DNA from: Rhyzopertha dominica
Lineage: Eukaryota; Arthropoda; Insecta; Coleoptera; Bostrichidae
DNA: 64,000 bases
Assembly (NCBI GenBank): GCA_025024175.1
Contig: QCXZ01000138.1
Location: 47,463,092-47,527,091 of the forward strand
Direction: 5' to 3'
Shown here: piece after piece, positions 51,901 to 63,918 of the stretch
How the letters are laid out: each line of letters opens with the position of its first letter
Numbering within the stretch: position 1 is the stretch's first letter
Program-made: the position numbers and the translations under genes
The notes under the pieces: generated by a model
The model's database searches: none
Seen by the model: only the letters and a program-made list of their open reading frames with translations
Told to the model about the DNA's origin: nothing

Positions 51901-54900
51901 CCATTTTTGTCATTAAAGTGCATCTACTTACATGTTTAAATAGCGATAGAACTAAATATTAATAAGTAATATCAATATCAATACTGATAAGGCCATGGCA
52001 CATGCTAGAAAGTAAATCAATAAATGTAGCATACATTGTTACTTCGCGAATGATTTCTCAATAAGTTGCAGGTAAATTACTAGAAAGTAAATTAGGAAGT
52101 ACTGGCAGATGGTTTCAGTTTTGTTTTCGCTGACGTTTCGCCTACTGTTATGATGAGCATCTTCAGAACGTTGATGTATCCTCTCGTCTCGGGTGACCGC
52201 CGTTTTGACGATGTCCTTTTTCTACTTCGGATGATATTTGAAATCTTTGCCCTAGCTTGTTGTCCTTCGGGCCCACTGTCAATCTCTATTCCTCTTTTTT
52301 CTCTTTTTTTTCTTCCTGCTTATCGTATAGGCAAGTTGCATGTTTTCTGCATTTGCTTTACTTCTTCTGAGTTGCTTCAATTATTATTACACCAACGTTT
52401 TCGAGGTCTTCCAGTGCTTCTTCGCCCTGAAGGTGTCTGGAGTTCGTCATGGCTTCAAAAGTGTCATGTCATGTCCTCGATGAATTCAGCTCTGAAGATG
52501 CTCGCCGCAGCAGTAGCCGAAAGGTTAACGAAGGATAAATCGCTACGATCACGGCCAAAAAACACGAAATCATCCGACTCCGACTCATTACTAATGCAGA
52601 TGAACAAATTAATCTACTTTCTTTAAAACCTATTTGTTTTTTTTTGTATTAAGAAAGAGAATTTAGTTTGAGTTCATAGCAAAAAAAAAAGTGTTAGATG
52701 TCCTATTATTGGATTATTGGACAGAAGTGTCCAAAACGCAAAAGTACTCGGTACATACAGCTTTGTTTTCGGTACGTGTGTAGTTTATGACAGTATAGCA
52801 TTTTAATGTATGCCGTATCATAAAAATATCAGTACATACAAGCGCCCGTTATATAAATGATTTTATATTTTTGAGATTAGTTTTTGTATGGTAGATACCG
52901 GCCGAAGTAGCTTAGAAATGACCAGAATGAGGAAACAGGTATTACAGTTTTGAGAAAAAAAAATCCGNATCAAAATCGCTGTCCAAGAATTCAATCGGCA
53001 CGAACGTNTTTGATAAAACCTCCACTTAAGACCTCACCCGAAGGCTCATGTGCACGAAGTATTTATGGAATTGAATCTGACCGATTTTTATCATGTTTTT
53101 TTTTGGCTTCCGCTGCTGTTATCTTCTGCCGACGTTTCGTCCACGTTTGTACGAGATATCTCCAGAGCTGTGTTCGTAAGGGTGACATACAAATACGACC
53201 TTGAAGATGTCCCGGACGAGTCGGGATGAAACTTTGTCAAAGGACAACGGCAGCGGGACGCAGTTGCAACTCGAAAGCTAAGAAGACATGGACTAAGGCC
53301 GCAGAAACCTAAAAAGTTCGCGAAATAAAACATTAAATTGTGCAAANCGGTAGNCTAAAAAAGTATCGTTAACTGCATATTGCAGGTTGCGTTATACAAG
53401 TTTATTATACCAGCATTATTGTATACTTTAACCAATGTTAAGAATTTCAACAAAAACGCGAAGCCCGAAGCACGAAATTAAAATTAACGTCTCAGTTTCA
53501 TTCGGAGCTCAAATATCTTATTCCCCGAACCGGCATAAATTGAAAACTTCCCCGACATTCGGAATCNCCTCCTTGTTTAAACCTACCCAACGTTAATAAC
53601 TGAAAGAATTCCAGAACTAAATAAGCCACTTCATAAATTGTAGATATAAATAAGAGCGGCGGCGTCGAAACTTTCGGAATTAAGACTGTTTTATCTCGGC
53701 GAGGTTGTACCTGGGTGTACCATAAAGTTTTACGAGGCAAAATAATTCAGGCGCACAAGAGGAAAATTTCGTAACTACCTGTGATAATGCCTATTACTGT
53801 CTGCTTCATACTGGCGGGCCTCGGGAGCTGTACTATCTCCGTGTATACGATTAAAAGTTTGCTCAGTTGCGACGACATACCGATGAGAAGGAACCCTTCC
53901 AAGAAGGTCATTATGTACATATTCGAGATCTGAAACATGAAACGCTATTGTTAGGGGACGTTACGAAACAGCACTTGTTAAGGATGCGTCTCTCTACACG
54001 GGACTACTCTTTCATTTTATGACGCCTTCGTCTGAAGTCGTTAAAGGAAATGACTGTTAAACAGACCCACTTTTATATACTGAATCATACATAGGCGTGA
54101 CTGCTGACACACATAAAAATAAATTATCCTGTTAACTATGGAATGTGACTGATATTTCAAAAAATATGAATTAAAATGATTATTGTAAAAATCTGGCGGT
54201 AAATTTCACATATATGATACGTTGTTCACACCCTGATACACAGGAACGCAAGTCGCAAAGCCATAATCTATAAAAATGCATGTCTATGCCATGCTGTTTC
54301 CACCGCAACCAGCTATATTACAGCTCATCAGTGCAGTTTAGGACTAATGCAGGCAGCATGGCATAAAACTGGTTTTGTCTATATACCAAAGGATTGGTAT
54401 GATATTAGTAGAAAAATAGTCAAATGCCATCTGTCAGCAGTTAACTGACACGATAACATAGACACCCAGCTGCTTTAATGGGCGCTACTTCCTAAAGGAA
54501 ATGATCGGTAATCTGGCAAATTGACTTGCAGATTTAGGAAGTAGTACCCGCCAAGACACCTAGGTGGCTTTGTTATTGTGTCAGTTCTTTGCTGACATTG
54601 CCATCTACATTTCTACTTATGCCATAATTTATACCTAAAATTATCGTTGAACTAGATAATAATCGAATTAATTTGGCACTGCCATAGACATTTTTCTATA
54701 AGTACCACCTTTGCCGTGTAATTCGCCTATTCATAGCTACGTATACTATAATTATAACATTAAAACATTTTAAGTTTAAAACACATACAAAATAATTCGG
54801 TATACCTAATTAAATATATTGTGCAGAAAACGTAACTCAAATATCTAATCAATGAAAGTGTAAAGTATCACAAAATAAGTACCACGTTAAGTACACAATA

Positions 54901-57900
54901 TAAACAGGTTTTCTAGAAAGGTCTTGCATTTAAAACGATCGTTGTAAAAATCTCAGTGCATATTTTAGATACATAAATATTTCTGTGCTCACACATATAC
55001 AGAAATGAAAGCAAATTGTAAAAAGAACATTCTATACTTAACTAATACTCGTATTTGTACTAAACAAGTGGTCATTTAATAATTTTTGAATGATTCAGTT
55101 TCGCGCAGATTTTGCTTTTAAATAAACTTGTTATTTATTTCAAACCTTGTTGAAGCTACAAAATCTAGGTTTTAAAAGTTTTCGAATTTTTGCAATCGTT
55201 GACTTTTTCAGATATTTATAAAGAAACTTTGTTTGCTTAATTTAAACATATCTTTGAAACCCTTTGAATTTTTACGATACATTTAATAATATCAGGTGTA
55301 TGTGTTTTCCTCAGAGCGCGAACAAAAGCAACGTAGCATTAGAATTTGTAACTCTAACTTAACTTCTAACTTTATTATAGTCAAGATTATGTTATAGTGG
55401 GCATAGCTATTTGGATTTGCTATTTTATTGCCAGTTGTTTTCTTTGTGATAAAAGATCGGTGTTTTGTATATATTTTGCGCCCATAACAATACAATTTTA
55501 GATTCTGTCTTAAGTCCTCGTATTTGATCTAAACAGCGGTCCAAGTTAAGTTTTACACAAACTATTAAAATACAATGTAGTAGCACAATATCCCGTCAGC
55601 GTCAAATTAAAGGAAGCCTGATATTCTTAAATGTATCTTTAAATTTCAAAAAGATTTATATTATAAGTTTAAGCGCAAGCAACCCGTACGCGAAACTAAT
55701 AATAAGTATTTAGAAAATATAACAATGGTTCATATTCTTGTAATATTAAATTTATTTGGAAAAAATGTGCACCAGAATGAAACAACAGAAAAATTTTGTA
55801 TCAAGATATTCATATATCAATTGTTTTAGTTTGACAAAATAACAAATTCAACAATGTTTAAATGAAATAACAAGTTTATTCCAAAAAAGTGGGTATGCGT
55901 AACACTGAAAAACCTTCTAATTTGAACAATCGCTTAAATCATACATTTCAAAGCGAGAAATATGGAAAACAATAAAAAAATATCGATAATTAACGCAAAA
56001 ATTCAACAAGCTTAAAATTGTTGGAAGTAAAATTGATTTATGTAAAGGTTATTTTCAATACAGAATAAGTATCCCCTTTACGATTTTGTTGCTATATATC
56101 TGTAAAGCACATGGATATTAAGTTATTTAATATCTACCGCCATATTTTCACATACACTCCCTTAATTCAATTTTTTGAGCTAGAGTGAGCATATTTTCGC
56201 GACTCTCTTCTAACTTTTTGATTTATTTATGAGGCAAAAATATTTTTTATTGACTTATAATTTTTAGTCACAGTTTATAAGTAAAAAAAATCGAATTCTG
56301 AAAAATTCATGCGAAGGTATCTTTTTATATATATTTTGACTAGAGTCTAACAACAATTCATTTTCTTTTTCTTTTAATATACGAGTATAGTATAATGTCA
56401 ATATGCACATATGCTTTCGTATTTAATATTTCAAATAATAACCAGTTCCTTCAATGCAACAGCAACATATTATGTAACAAAGTTTGCTGGAAGCAAAATG
56501 AAGGCTAAAGCTGTTTACTGACTTCTAATCTAATCGTATTGAGTGGTACATGACATGTTAATAACTGCACGTCGAAACTTGGCTCAAGTTGCAATTATCT
56601 ACTTGAATGTAATCTCTTACAGTTAAACACATCTTGACATGCTTATAATACCCCGTACTAGGTTACGAGGCAAACGGTTTACATTGGGAAATAGTAGAAC
56701 ATCCAATAAACTATACTGCTTATTGATTATGTTACTCAATGTGTTAATCACTTCAGTGGATACTTAATGTATGAACGATATCGAAACTTAAAAACAACTA
56801 TTTTCAAAATTTTTGCAATTTTTAGTTAATTTCTTCTGTATCCTCTGGTATACGTATTCAGTATAACCGGATGTCCGCAATATTTGTAAATAATATTAAA
56901 ATGTGCAGGATAAATTCGATGTAAAACATTTTTTTTCTATTAAGCAAGACATGGAGGTTCAGACGAAATACGTTGTGGGGAGTCACCCTGTATAGCTAGC
57001 TATTTCACTTGACGAAGTATTTCCTTTTATCTGATTTACTTGCGTAAGGGGTTACTTCAAAGTGTAGGGATTAACAAGAGGTGTGAACATAAAGNGATAC
57101 TACTGGGATCTCTTAAACATATAGGCGTAACAATTAATATCCCTAGATGGGGCATTCCACGCCAAGCGGACAAGTAAAAAAACTCGATATTTCCGATTTC
57201 AGTAATACGTTTTTGATATGTTCTACCTACACATGTCCTTCATAGGTGTACTCAATATTTTGTCATATAATGACTGGAATTAAGGAACTTTGAAATTTTG
57301 ACCAACCGGTGGGCATGCAGTACTTCAATAACAATAATAATAATAATAATTTATTTAGTTTTATAAGATTTAAAATAAATGTAGAACAAGTCAAAATATA
57401 TGATATACAATATAATGTAATAAAAAGTAATATTACAATAAAATGCAACAAAGACAGATCAGATTTAGAACTCAGGAACATCCCACAAAATCAAGTCTAT
57501 GGTTATGGTTTTTACATACTTTTTAAGATATGGAAGTCAGGTTGTGTCTCTAACCCTGGTCGGTAGTTGATTGAACAATTGTACGCCTGCCACTATGTGA
57601 GACTCGTGCATTAGATTTAGTCGGTGTGCGGGAATCCGCAAATTATTACGCTCTCGAGTCTGATGGTCATGACAGTCGCTACCAGAAATATATTTGCTTT
57701 TAATTTGTTATATATAAGAGCTTGTAAACAATACAGATCCGGAACTGTAAGTATTTTGAGCTCTTTGAAAAAAGGACGGCAAGGAAATAGACCCACCCAG
57801 GCTCGTATTATTCGTTTCTGAGCTTTAAAAACCCCTAGTGCAAAAGTTGAACTCCCCCAGAAAAGAATACCATAAGAAAGTCTCGCTTCGACCTGTTCGA

Positions 57901-60900
57901 AATAAAATAAACGCAGAACGTTCCTATCAACCACTCGGACCAAGTTTCTCATCTGATAACAGATCGTTTTCAACTTCCCTCTCAATGCAGAGCAGTGGGG
58001 ACCCCATGACATATTTTCGTTTAGCATCACGCCAATAAATTTAATGGTGGACATTTTTTAATAGGCATATCAGCTATCCGCAAAGCGGGCGTATGCAGGT
58101 TCCTGTTTTTTTTTTGTATGAAAATGAAAGTAGCCCGTTTTATTAATTTAGTCAGTTATTTTGTCATTAATTTTGTTCAGAGCCTCTCGCAGTAATTAAT
58201 TAATTGCGGTCCGCTCAATAGTATAAATGTATCATCCGCATACATAATTATAAGTAGGGCCAAGAACTGATCCCTGGGGTACTCCCATGCTAGTACTTAG
58301 AATTCCTGAGTAACCATCGTTTCTGCGACCATTATAACAAGATTTCTACGTATTGGCTCCTTTCCGACAGATAGGACTCAATCCATCTATAGGAGTTTCC
58401 CCGTAGGTTATAAGAAGCCAATTTGCCTAACAATAATGCATGGCTGACACAGTCGAACGCTCTAGTTAGATCGCAAAAGACACAAACTGGGCATTCTCCA
58501 CGATCAATTTCATTTATAATTTGCGGAATAAAGGATTCAACAGTCGACATGGTCGACAAATTGCTCCTGAAGCCCTGCTGCGCCATATGAATAAGATTAA
58601 GAGGGGCGTTTACCTAGAGCGAATCGGGTCATTTTAAGCACCTACCGTTTTACATTTTACCAAGTTATTCGAAACTTCCTCGAAGTGCAATTTCGACATG
58701 GCAATGACAAAAGATGTAGCTACAAAGTAGAGTTCGAGTTTTTTCTGAATTTGGTACAGTAATGTAAATATTTGTTGTTATATTTTGCTTAAAAATGCGT
58801 ATTTTTGGCGAGCTATTTCTCGAAAACTAAGGCACATAAACGAAAAAATCGAACTCCACGTTGTAGCTACATATTTATTTGTACACTACCAAAAACATGA
58901 GCACGATAAATGAGTAAAAACATTCAAAAAATCTAAAACCGCAAACCCTTTCGCACGAGTCCGTCACGAGAGCAGAATGCGAATGCCCATCCCCACCAGG
59001 TCCGTCGAGTGGTATCCACTGAACAGTGAGGCTAAGATACAATCCTGTCGGGAATGATCGAGCGGTATACGATCTATTCCGATATGACTGGATTTCTAAG
59101 ATTGTATGTCTAATTAGTAATTACACGGGACAAGTTTAATGTTAAAAGCTCTTTCACATTAATTTACTGTCTGCCGAAGCAATGGGGAGGCGGAAGGAAA
59201 ATTGTTATAAAAGTTCCTACAGAAATCATGCAGTTAGAATGAAATGTTATATAGTTCATATTTACAGAAATAAATGGGTTATTCCATATTTTGAATAACC
59301 TGGTATAATATAATAGTAAGTTACTAATATCATGCTTACTTTTTTGTGCACACCCTACAGTCAGCAATTTTCCGAATATTAGTTTAGCCCGTCTCTTGCT
59401 CGTACGATCTTTGCGCAATGTCTACCTATCGGCTACCCTCTTACGTCCCATGTCCCGCGGGTAATATGGGTTGCATAATTTACATTTCTGCCCGATCGCT
59501 CCAAGTAAATGCCCCTCTTAAACTTATCCACAAAGGAGGTATGTCTTTGGAGAATGCAGTGCTCAAAGATTTTAGAGAAACTCGAAATAAGAGCAACGGG
59601 ACGGTAATTGCCAATATTAGTTTTATCAAATTTTTTATAAATCGGCTTAATCCCTCTACATTTTAGGACTTGCGGAAATACACCTTGACTAAAAGACAAA
59701 TTTTCTAAAAAGATTATAGGTTGTATAATGAGATGTAAACATTTCTTCAAGAGATTATCAGTAATTATCCGCCTCATTATCTGTCTCAGTAAAATTAAAT
59801 AGAGCCATGCTGTCAGGGAAATGTGGAATTTCACCTGTATGTAGTATGTTACTTTTGTCCAGATTATTTCGTATTTTCTCAGGTTCCTGCTTAAAAAATG
59901 TGTTGAATTCACTTGCAACTGTAAAAACATTATTAACAAGATTGCCATTAATTTTCAAGTTAATATCTTTGTCAAAAGGTCGAACAGGTGTCAACCCATT
60001 AATGACTTTTCAAGCATTTCTAGATTGTCCATGCTGGTCCGATTTGTTGATTATGTTATTATAATATGCTTTTTTGGTTGATGCTATGAGGGCACTATGT
60101 TTTCTTTTTTCAATATTATATTTGGATTTTAATTTTCTGTAAGTGATAGAGATTTTTTAAGGACCTGTTTGAAGTCTTAACCTCTTTATTTATCCATGTT
60201 TTACTGAAGTTAGATCGTTTTTGGTCTTTAAGGAAAATGCCGATTACCAAGTCATAAAATTATAGATTAAAATAATTAAACCAATGGATTTATTACTTCA
60301 TTTAATGAGCTATCTAACTGTATTTTTGAAAACGAAAAAAACGAAAAATGCGATTTAATTTTTACTTTGAATTTTACAAAGTTAGACCATTTCGATTTTT
60401 TTTTCTGAAAATAGCTAATATTATACAGAAGATCCTTGCTAAGTTTTATAATAGGCGTGGAAGTGGATTAGGAGCTGGACTAGAGGAATCGAAATGGTCT
60501 AACTTTGTGAAATTCAAGGAAAAGAACTAAATCGCATTTTTTATTAAAAAAATTTTTTTTCGTTTCCAAAAATACAATTGTTAGAAAGCTCAGAAGTTAT
60601 AAATCCAGCGGTTTAATTATTTTAATCTATAATTTCATGACTTGGCATGGTAATCGGCTTTGAAGTACTGAATGCCCACCGATTGGTCAAAATTTCAAAG
60701 TCTCTGAACTTCTTGACTAGTCACTATATTACAAAATATTGGGTACACGTATCAAGGACATGTATAGGTAGAACATACGCAAATATTACTGAAATCGGAA
60801 ACATCCACATTTTTACCAGCCCGCTTCGTGTGGATTAACCCACATACAGAACAATCTCGTTTCACGTTAAAGAAGGGACACAGCCATTTGTAAAACTAAG

Positions 60901-63900
60901 TGTAACTAGTACTTACCGAGGAAGCATCTCTTGAAAAAGCAATTATAAAGACAATCATGGCTCCTACGATGGACAGCGAACACTGTAGCTTTAAAAACGC
61001 CAAGCAAGATCGACGAATAGTCCAATACATCAAGAGAATAGAGGCGCTTATGATGGAGAGAAGGAGACATATTACGCAGCCAACCAACAGAATTACCTCG
61101 NGGGNTTCCTGTTTTTCTTTTATCTGAAATGACGTCATTAAAAGAAATTAGATTAGAGCAGGTCTTTATGCAGGTAATTGTACAGAATCGCAAAGTTTTT
61201 ATTCCAGCATAATATTTCAGGAGATAAGGACATAAAGACTGCCTGCCAATAAAATAAACATTGATGGGTGGATGTAGTAATCTGTGTAATGATGTAGATA
61301 ATGCAAGTAATAAGTAGGGTGTAAACAATCATAAACACATACGGGGTGTTCCAATGAAAACGAGTAACTATCAAAATTTCTACAGGAGGCATATATTGGA
61401 ATAAGATCCCTTTACTGTTCAATATAGAAGGAGGATTGAGTAATAACTGCTTTTGAAACGATTTTAATAAATAACTATCATTTTTTAAAATAAATACAAG
61501 ATATCCGAACTAGTCGGGAAAATATCTTTAGCGGTGAATTTGATAGGAGGAAATCCAAATTAATAGAGTTACACATAACGCATAACGCCAGAGCTCGAAT
61601 ATGTATTCAGCAAAATGGCGGCTACATTGAAACTTACCATGAAAGCTTGTATAATGTTTTCTTTTCTGTTTGTTGTTGAAATAATTTATAGTTTATAAAT
61701 AAATATTATCTTTTGAAAAGATGCATCAATATGAATTATTATTACTATTATTAGATTATTGCTTAGCAGCATTAAAACACTTAATTCATTTTCTAGAAAT
61801 AAATGTTGGTTACTCCTTTTATTATTCTCAGGCTCACTTTAGGATCGTTTTCAAAATGATTTTCCAAATTACAATTTCTCTGTGGCCTTCCTTGGCCACA
61901 CAGTCTTCTAAAAGATCCTGTCTCCATTAAGTTCCTATCTAGTGTAGAAAACATTCGTCTCCCTGGCTGCCTTGTGTTTGGATATCGGCGTTGATATTCC
62001 CTTTGAGCAAGTTAACGCTCTTCCATTACACATTCCATAAATGAAGTGAATGTCAGCTAGCTTGCTGTTCCTGACATAAAGTTTCCAAAGTATGTAATAG
62101 TCACTATCACGATATCACGATACAGAAATACTTCAAAGAATAAACAAATCTCCAAAAAAATTCGTTTTCTAAGTAACAGATGGCAAAGTAAACAAGCTTT
62201 TGTCGCATGACGCCCTATTACTATGCCTGCTTGATGATTACACTATTTGTGCTTCTTTCATGGTAATACAGGGTCGCTCCAAAGTATGAAACCAGCAGGA
62301 TATTTCAGGTTCTGTTAGACCCATTTCTCTGAAATTGTGCATGGGCCTATGAATAATTAAAATACATTTTCTGGAATCTTTTCAACTCCGTGTTATTATC
62401 TCGTTTCCGAGATATGGACGAATTATTTTTAAATGGAAACAGGGGTCAAAAAGCACATCATTGAAAATCATATTTTTCCTGATTTTAAAAATGTATCACA
62501 CTTGTATTAATTTTGCTTCTGAGTTGAGAAAAGTGCAATTACAATAATTGAACCTGGCAAAGAACGAAAAGAATGAAAACAATTTTCTTTATCGCATGGA
62601 CAAAAAAGCCAGGTATTTTAATTTTTCCTTGACTGGTAATAATTTTCGTCCAGTTTGATCAATTTATTGCGAACCGGGTACCCAAAAAGTGAAAAAGAAA
62701 AACATGATTCCGGGAAAATTTTAGATTTCTGCCCTGATTCCAATTTAAAATGTATCTATCTTCATCTGTCATGTTCTTAGCTGTTCCGCAAAATTCTGGC
62801 CTATGACTGAAACCATCTTCGCTCAGTAATAAGTGAATTTTTTATGGATGAAACTTCTCTTTTTTTTAAATCTTCATGAATTGAATTGTACTTCTGAATA
62901 GCTTCGCCTTCTATCTATATATCCAATCATCATCAAAATTTCGATGCGATCATGTTTAGTTAACTGAGGCATTGCGATTGCAAATAACAAAGAACAAAAT
63001 TTTGTTTGAACTTGTGTCAGGCAAATTTTGAGGTTCTTCGTCTTTGACAAAGATTACAGGTGTAATCGAAACGTCAGACTATTAACTTTTTGTCAGTGTT
63101 TTCAAGAGACAGCGATCTATCCGACAAAATATTATCTTATATTTATGGACGCTGAAAGCATTCACCCTCGTAGACCCTATATAATTGTTTGTACTCATTT
63201 TCTAACGAAGTGGTACACTTTAGACATATGGAAAAGGGTACCATTTTTGTTCATTTTGAGTGGTTCTTTAAGATAGTTAGGTCAGATTGTAAAAAATCCG
63301 TGTGTATGAAAAGTTATGATTTACGCTTGTGAGCTACCACCACAGCCATTGGTCTTGCTTTAAATTTCAGCTAGAGCATATTCTGGTGTGTAATTTTATA
63401 TGTAAAAATCAATTGCTAGGCTACGTCTAATACCAAATAGGTTCTTATCAGCCCTGGTTTTAAACTTCATTAAATAACAATCTGTTATAGAGATCAGATA
63501 TTTTGAACGAGATGAAATTTATAATTCGCATAGCATGCATCATAATTTTTGGAATTTTTACTTTTAATGGAATATTATTAAAATTTATGTTGAAACTGCT
63601 TCTGAAATATGCCTAAAGCATATCAGTAGTGTGTACTTGCTTCCTTGCACAAATTCACAATACGCTAGCAATAAAATTTCATATACCACAAGAACAGTTC
63701 GAAATAACAGAGTTCCATACCTAGTTACATAACAATAAACTTACTGGCGAGAGCTTGGTGGTTTGCAGTACGGCGAACGTGCCAGATGCTCGGCAAACGC
63801 ACCGCGTTGTTGTGGCATTCAAGGACTCCGTTTGACAAATATGCGGGTCCCAGCTGTAGCCGTAACTGGCGAACTCCGCTGTCCCGCAAATTACGTCCCA

Positions 63901-63918
63901 CGACTCCGAAGTGACGTT
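42905..63918 (-). CDS. Adhesion-type GPCR, 3' part (GPS, 7TM, C tail)
   Basis: Class B2 (adhesion) receptor; the 5' end lies beyond the window. Minus-strand exons join in phase: 63918-63745 (GPS), 61123-60917 (TM1-TM2), 53929-53779 (TM3), 51237-51015 (TM4-TM5), 50963-50831 (TM6 and the start of TM7), 47501-47372 (rest of TM7) and 43620-42905 (tail). The GPS exon has SWDPHICQTES and CVCRASGTFAVL. Class B marks are TM3 YIMTFLEGFLLIGM, TM4 GIITGVPVITVFGTH, TM5 and loop FLYFIVTKKLKKFI, TM6 WRSAGVFFCIVMV and TM7 LILSYILNSEASMRQ. The tail is about 240 residues, acidic and Ser/Pro-rich, ending FRTEC. The GPS lacks the catalytic His and Thr, so self-cleavage is doubtful. The exact orthologue (ADGRA, Cirl or other group) is not settled. 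One intron is 51 nt, while another is 7 kb and full of transposons. Confidence 0.87.
43931..44420 (+). pseudogene. N-terminal half of a mariner-like transposase (DUF4817 type)
   Basis: The frame from 43938 begins MYSNDEKTDMILIYGECKK, the helix-turn-helix start of a common insect transposase family. After a frame change near 44165 it continues HRIIKGNQFHLYHLQLVQAL and CFSDEARFSNNGGVNKH (the first catalytic Asp region), ending at a stop near 44420. It lies in the adhesion GPCR intron 43621-47371. The C-terminal half of the same family lies in a separate element at 45767-47200. Confidence 0.75.
45767..47200 (+). mobile_element. Mariner-like element with ~285 bp terminal inverted repeats
   Basis: Inverted arms at about 45767-46050 and 46915-47200 share long words: taaataactttaaata, aggtaaacttttgtttgcag, ttttgagataagtttttaat and ggatagcgcttac. 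TATATA flanks both ends, consistent with TA target duplication. The interior encodes only the C-terminal part of a DDE transposase (46230-46616). It lies in the adhesion GPCR intron 43621-47371. Without an N-terminal DNA-binding domain it should not be autonomous. Confidence 0.82.
46230..46616 (+). pseudogene. C-terminal transposase fragment inside the long-TIR element
   Basis: The ORF gives YQHDGAPPHYAINVRNWLNH, then HWIGRRGTIECPPRSPDLTA and LDSFLWGHLKSVV, and ends GGAHFENLL. These are the second and third catalytic blocks of the same transposase family as 43931-44420. The frame is open but the first catalytic block and DNA-binding domain are absent. Confidence 0.8.
48160..50200. other. Intronic AT-rich DNA of the adhesion GPCR
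   Basis: Within intron 47502-50830. Nothing coding recognised. The stretch 48200-48900 (gtgtgtctatggttttgttt, gataactttcgaaa) looks like non-coding transposon body but I could not assign it. Confidence 0.35.
50240..50450 (+). pseudogene. Mariner transposase fragment
   Basis: The plus-strand translation TKKLMATIFWNFEEILLIDF and TVNGAYYASSLLKLRYNV matches the middle of mariner transposases (the K-x-M-ATVFWD block and the TVNSAYY block). It is short, with a degraded start, and lies in adhesion GPCR intron 47502-50830. Confidence 0.65.
52130..52535. repeat. Inverted pair of hammerhead-like motifs, 350 bp apart
   Basis: Minus strand near 52172-52133: ctgaagatgctcatc, a hairpin, then ggcgaaacgtc. 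Plus strand near 52492-52530: ctgaagatgctcgcc, a hairpin, then gccgaaagg. The spacer contains an open frame with no domain I recognise. It lies in adhesion GPCR intron 51238-53778. Confidence 0.5.
53110..53240. repeat. Inverted pair of hammerhead-like motifs, close
   Basis: Minus strand near 53169-53129: ctggagatatctcg... and gacgaaacgtc (a decayed first box). Plus strand near 53200-53234: ttgaagatgtcccggacg, where TCCCG pairs with CGGGA, followed by TGAAAC. Same arrangement as at 25895-26045. Confidence 0.5.
54270..54625. repeat. Repeat D, foldback copy
   Basis: Words catgctgtttccaccgcaacc and tggttttgtctatatacc match 21968-22130. Inside, tgacacgataacatag and ctacttcctaaagg recur inverted as aggaagtagtacc and tttgttattgtgtcag, so the right half folds back on the left. 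No coding capacity. It lies in the 7 kb adhesion GPCR intron. Confidence 0.6.
54626..57135. other. AT-rich intronic DNA
   Basis: Interior of the 7 kb adhesion GPCR intron. No gene, no clear repeat end and no convincing ORF. Confidence 0.4.
57329..60236 (-). mobile_element. LINE retrotransposon, 5'-truncated, itself interrupted
   Basis: Minus-strand reverse transcriptase. Pieces in order are GNYRPVALISSFSKIFEHCI, then (after an insertion) AQQGFRSNLSTMSTVESFI, FCDLTRAFDCVSHALLLGKL, SMGVPQGSVLGP, and a C-terminal part with FIGVMLNENMSWGPH. The 3' end carries an ATT microsatellite (aataataata on the plus strand, about 57331-57350). Frameshifts and stops are present. The clade is uncertain, perhaps CR1/L2 or Jockey-like. 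Confidence 0.8.
58601..59517 (-). mobile_element. TTAA-flanked MITE, copy 2 (917 bp), inside the LINE
   Basis: Reverse-orientation copy of 19281-20187. TTAA lies at 58597-58600 and 59518-59521. The ends are gaggggcgtttacctagagc and gctccaagtaaatgcccctc. Removing the element and one TTAA restores the LINE reading frame from SFVDKF into NLIHMAQQGF, direct evidence for TTAA duplication on insertion. Confidence 0.9.
61124..63744. other. Intron between GPS and TM1-TM2 exons of the adhesion GPCR
   Basis: No gene recognised. At 62270 acagggtcgctccaaagtatg looks like the start of a transposon-type repeat. A Penelope-type hairpin motif is at 63029-63080. The rest is AT-rich. Confidence 0.4.
63029..63110 (+). 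repeat. Penelope-type hairpin motif (GATTACaggtGTAATC-GAAACGTC)
   Basis: Plus-strand sister of 18105-18063. The perfect hairpin GATTAC/GTAATC is followed at once by GAAACGTCAGAC. The upstream words tgaggttcttcgtctttgac are shared with the 18 kb copy. Confidence 0.55.

Larger units (their letters stand above)
57140..60840. mobile_element. Foldback element interrupted by a LINE
   Basis: The outer left arm (57140-57328) matches the reverse complement of 60655-60840, with words ttccgatttcagtaat, tatgttctacct, acatgtcctt and ttgaaattttgaccaa. The inner arms at about 60237-60400 and 60490-60650 continue the same palindrome, with gccgattacc, taattaaacc and aaagttagaccatttcga. The left arm is split between gtacttcaa (57328) and gccgattacc (about 60237), whereas the right arm is continuous there. 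So a LINE entered the left arm. Confidence 0.75.

Noticed and set aside
59433..59948. 171-codon minus ORF as a host gene
   Set aside because: It is LINE reverse transcriptase running into the MITE end; the last codons come from the inserted element.
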